64,000 nucleotides of DNA from CG2-30-51-40 sp041753575 (GTDB taxonomy: Bacteria > Desulfobacterota > DSM-4660 > Desulfatiglandales > Desulfatiglandaceae). Both the position numbers and the translations under genes were made by a program. The stretch lies in assembly GCA_041753575.1 (NCBI GenBank), contig JBGSUA010000048.1, forward strand, positions 6,121-70,120. The letters run 5' to 3'. The notes beneath the pieces were generated by a model that was given only the letters and a program-made list of their open reading frames with translations, did no database searches and was not told where the DNA came from. Below, one piece after another: positions 63,781 to 64,000 of the stretch (its first letter is position 1; every line of letters begins with the position of its first letter).

Positions 63781-64000
63781 ATGCGTATGAACACAAGAGC
63801 GACATTTGTTCTAATTTTGGCGGCAATCACACTTTTGGCAGGGACAGCCTGGTCCAAGGATGTAAAAACCCGGATGAAAGAGCGATTGCCGGCAATCATC
63901 GCCCTCAAAGCGCGGGGTGTGGTCGGCGAAAACAACCAGGGCTATCTTGAAATGCTCAAGGGGCAATCTGAGAACACAGAGGCGGTGATGGCGGTACACC
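63781..64000 (+). CDS. ydbL: YdbL-family protein (DUF1318), partial at window end
   Basis: The first 73 residues are present. A signal peptide (MRMNTRATFVLILAAITLLA ...AWS) precedes LPAIIALKARGVVGENNQGYLE, a signature of the YdbL family. AAGGAG precedes the ATG. The frame is open to the last base, so the C-terminus lies outside the window. It is the third gene of the ydbH-ynbE-ydbL unit. Confidence 0.85.
   Translation, partial: MRMNTRATFVLILAAITLLAGTAWSKDVKTRMKERLPAIIALKARGVVGENNQGYLEMLKGQSENTEAVMAVH

Overview
The window looks like a chromosome segment of an anaerobic, metabolically versatile bacterium of the Deltaproteobacteria/Desulfobacterota type. This is an inference from gene content: a branched-chain amino-acid type ABC transporter beside an acyl-CoA ligase, TRAP transport, indolepyruvate:ferredoxin oxidoreductase with an FrhB-like iron-sulfur protein, an NDP-forming acyl-CoA synthetase subunit, FmdB-type zinc ribbon and several redox proteins. 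No rRNA, tRNA or CRISPR array was seen.

The most notable result is that three genes are interrupted by an in-frame TGA that reads best as selenocysteine: a 54-residue membrane protein (6575-6739, minus) next to fmdB, a C_GCAxxG_C_C-type redox protein (32119-32610, plus) and a peroxiredoxin (47284-48003, plus) whose peroxidatic position is the TGA. In all three a 6-7 bp hairpin with a 4-5 nt, G-containing loop begins exactly 10 nt after the TGA, as expected for bacterial SECIS elements. The first of these may be an undescribed selenoprotein family.

The second special region is a complete diversity-generating retroelement (DGR) at about 53.67-56.6 kb, minus strand: a formylglycine-generating-enzyme-fold target protein with a C-terminal variable repeat, an HRDC accessory protein (split by an in-frame TAG), Avd, the reverse transcriptase and the template repeat. 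TR and VR are 128 bp each and differ at 16 positions; 15 of these are template adenines on the coding strand. Directly upstream lies a Ser/Thr kinase with PEGA repeats that is in frame with the target across a single TGA.

Layout: 0.1-6.5 kb livKHMGF-like operon plus acyl-CoA ligase (plus); 6.5-7.0 kb selenoprotein and fmdB (minus); 7.2-12.5 kb TRAP transporter dctMQP with a TatT-like lipoprotein and a TPR protein (minus), carrying a 239-bp repeat element; 12.8-14.8 kb dienoyl-CoA-reductase-like flavoenzyme; 14.9-19.4 kb nucleoside transporter, ParB-like/SPL radical SAM pair, NifU-like scaffold and 3-hydroxyacyl-CoA dehydrogenase; 19.5-27.5 kb housekeeping (GGDEF regulator, miaB, nadK, adenine deaminase, kinases, PHP protein); 27.4-31.0 kb iorBA and FrhB-like protein; 31.2-40.0 kb purine phosphorylase, selenoprotein, MTA/SAH deaminase, ATP-grasp, penicillin-binding protein 1 and a lipoprotein; 40.0-45.5 kb nuclease, CoA ligase subunit, M29 peptidase, hybrid histidine kinase; 45.7-52.6 kb RNA methyltransferase, Sec-peroxiredoxin, SMP-30-like and alkylsulfatase-like proteins, OYE-like flavoenzyme; 52.7-60.4 kb VapBC, DGR, kinase and orphan BrnA antitoxin; 60.9-64.0 kb ydbH-ynbE-ydbL envelope operon, cut by the window end.

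Purine salvage recurs (CNT transporter, adenine deaminase, PNP, MTA/SAH deaminase). A dispersed palindromic repeat occurs in at least two good copies and one partial copy.
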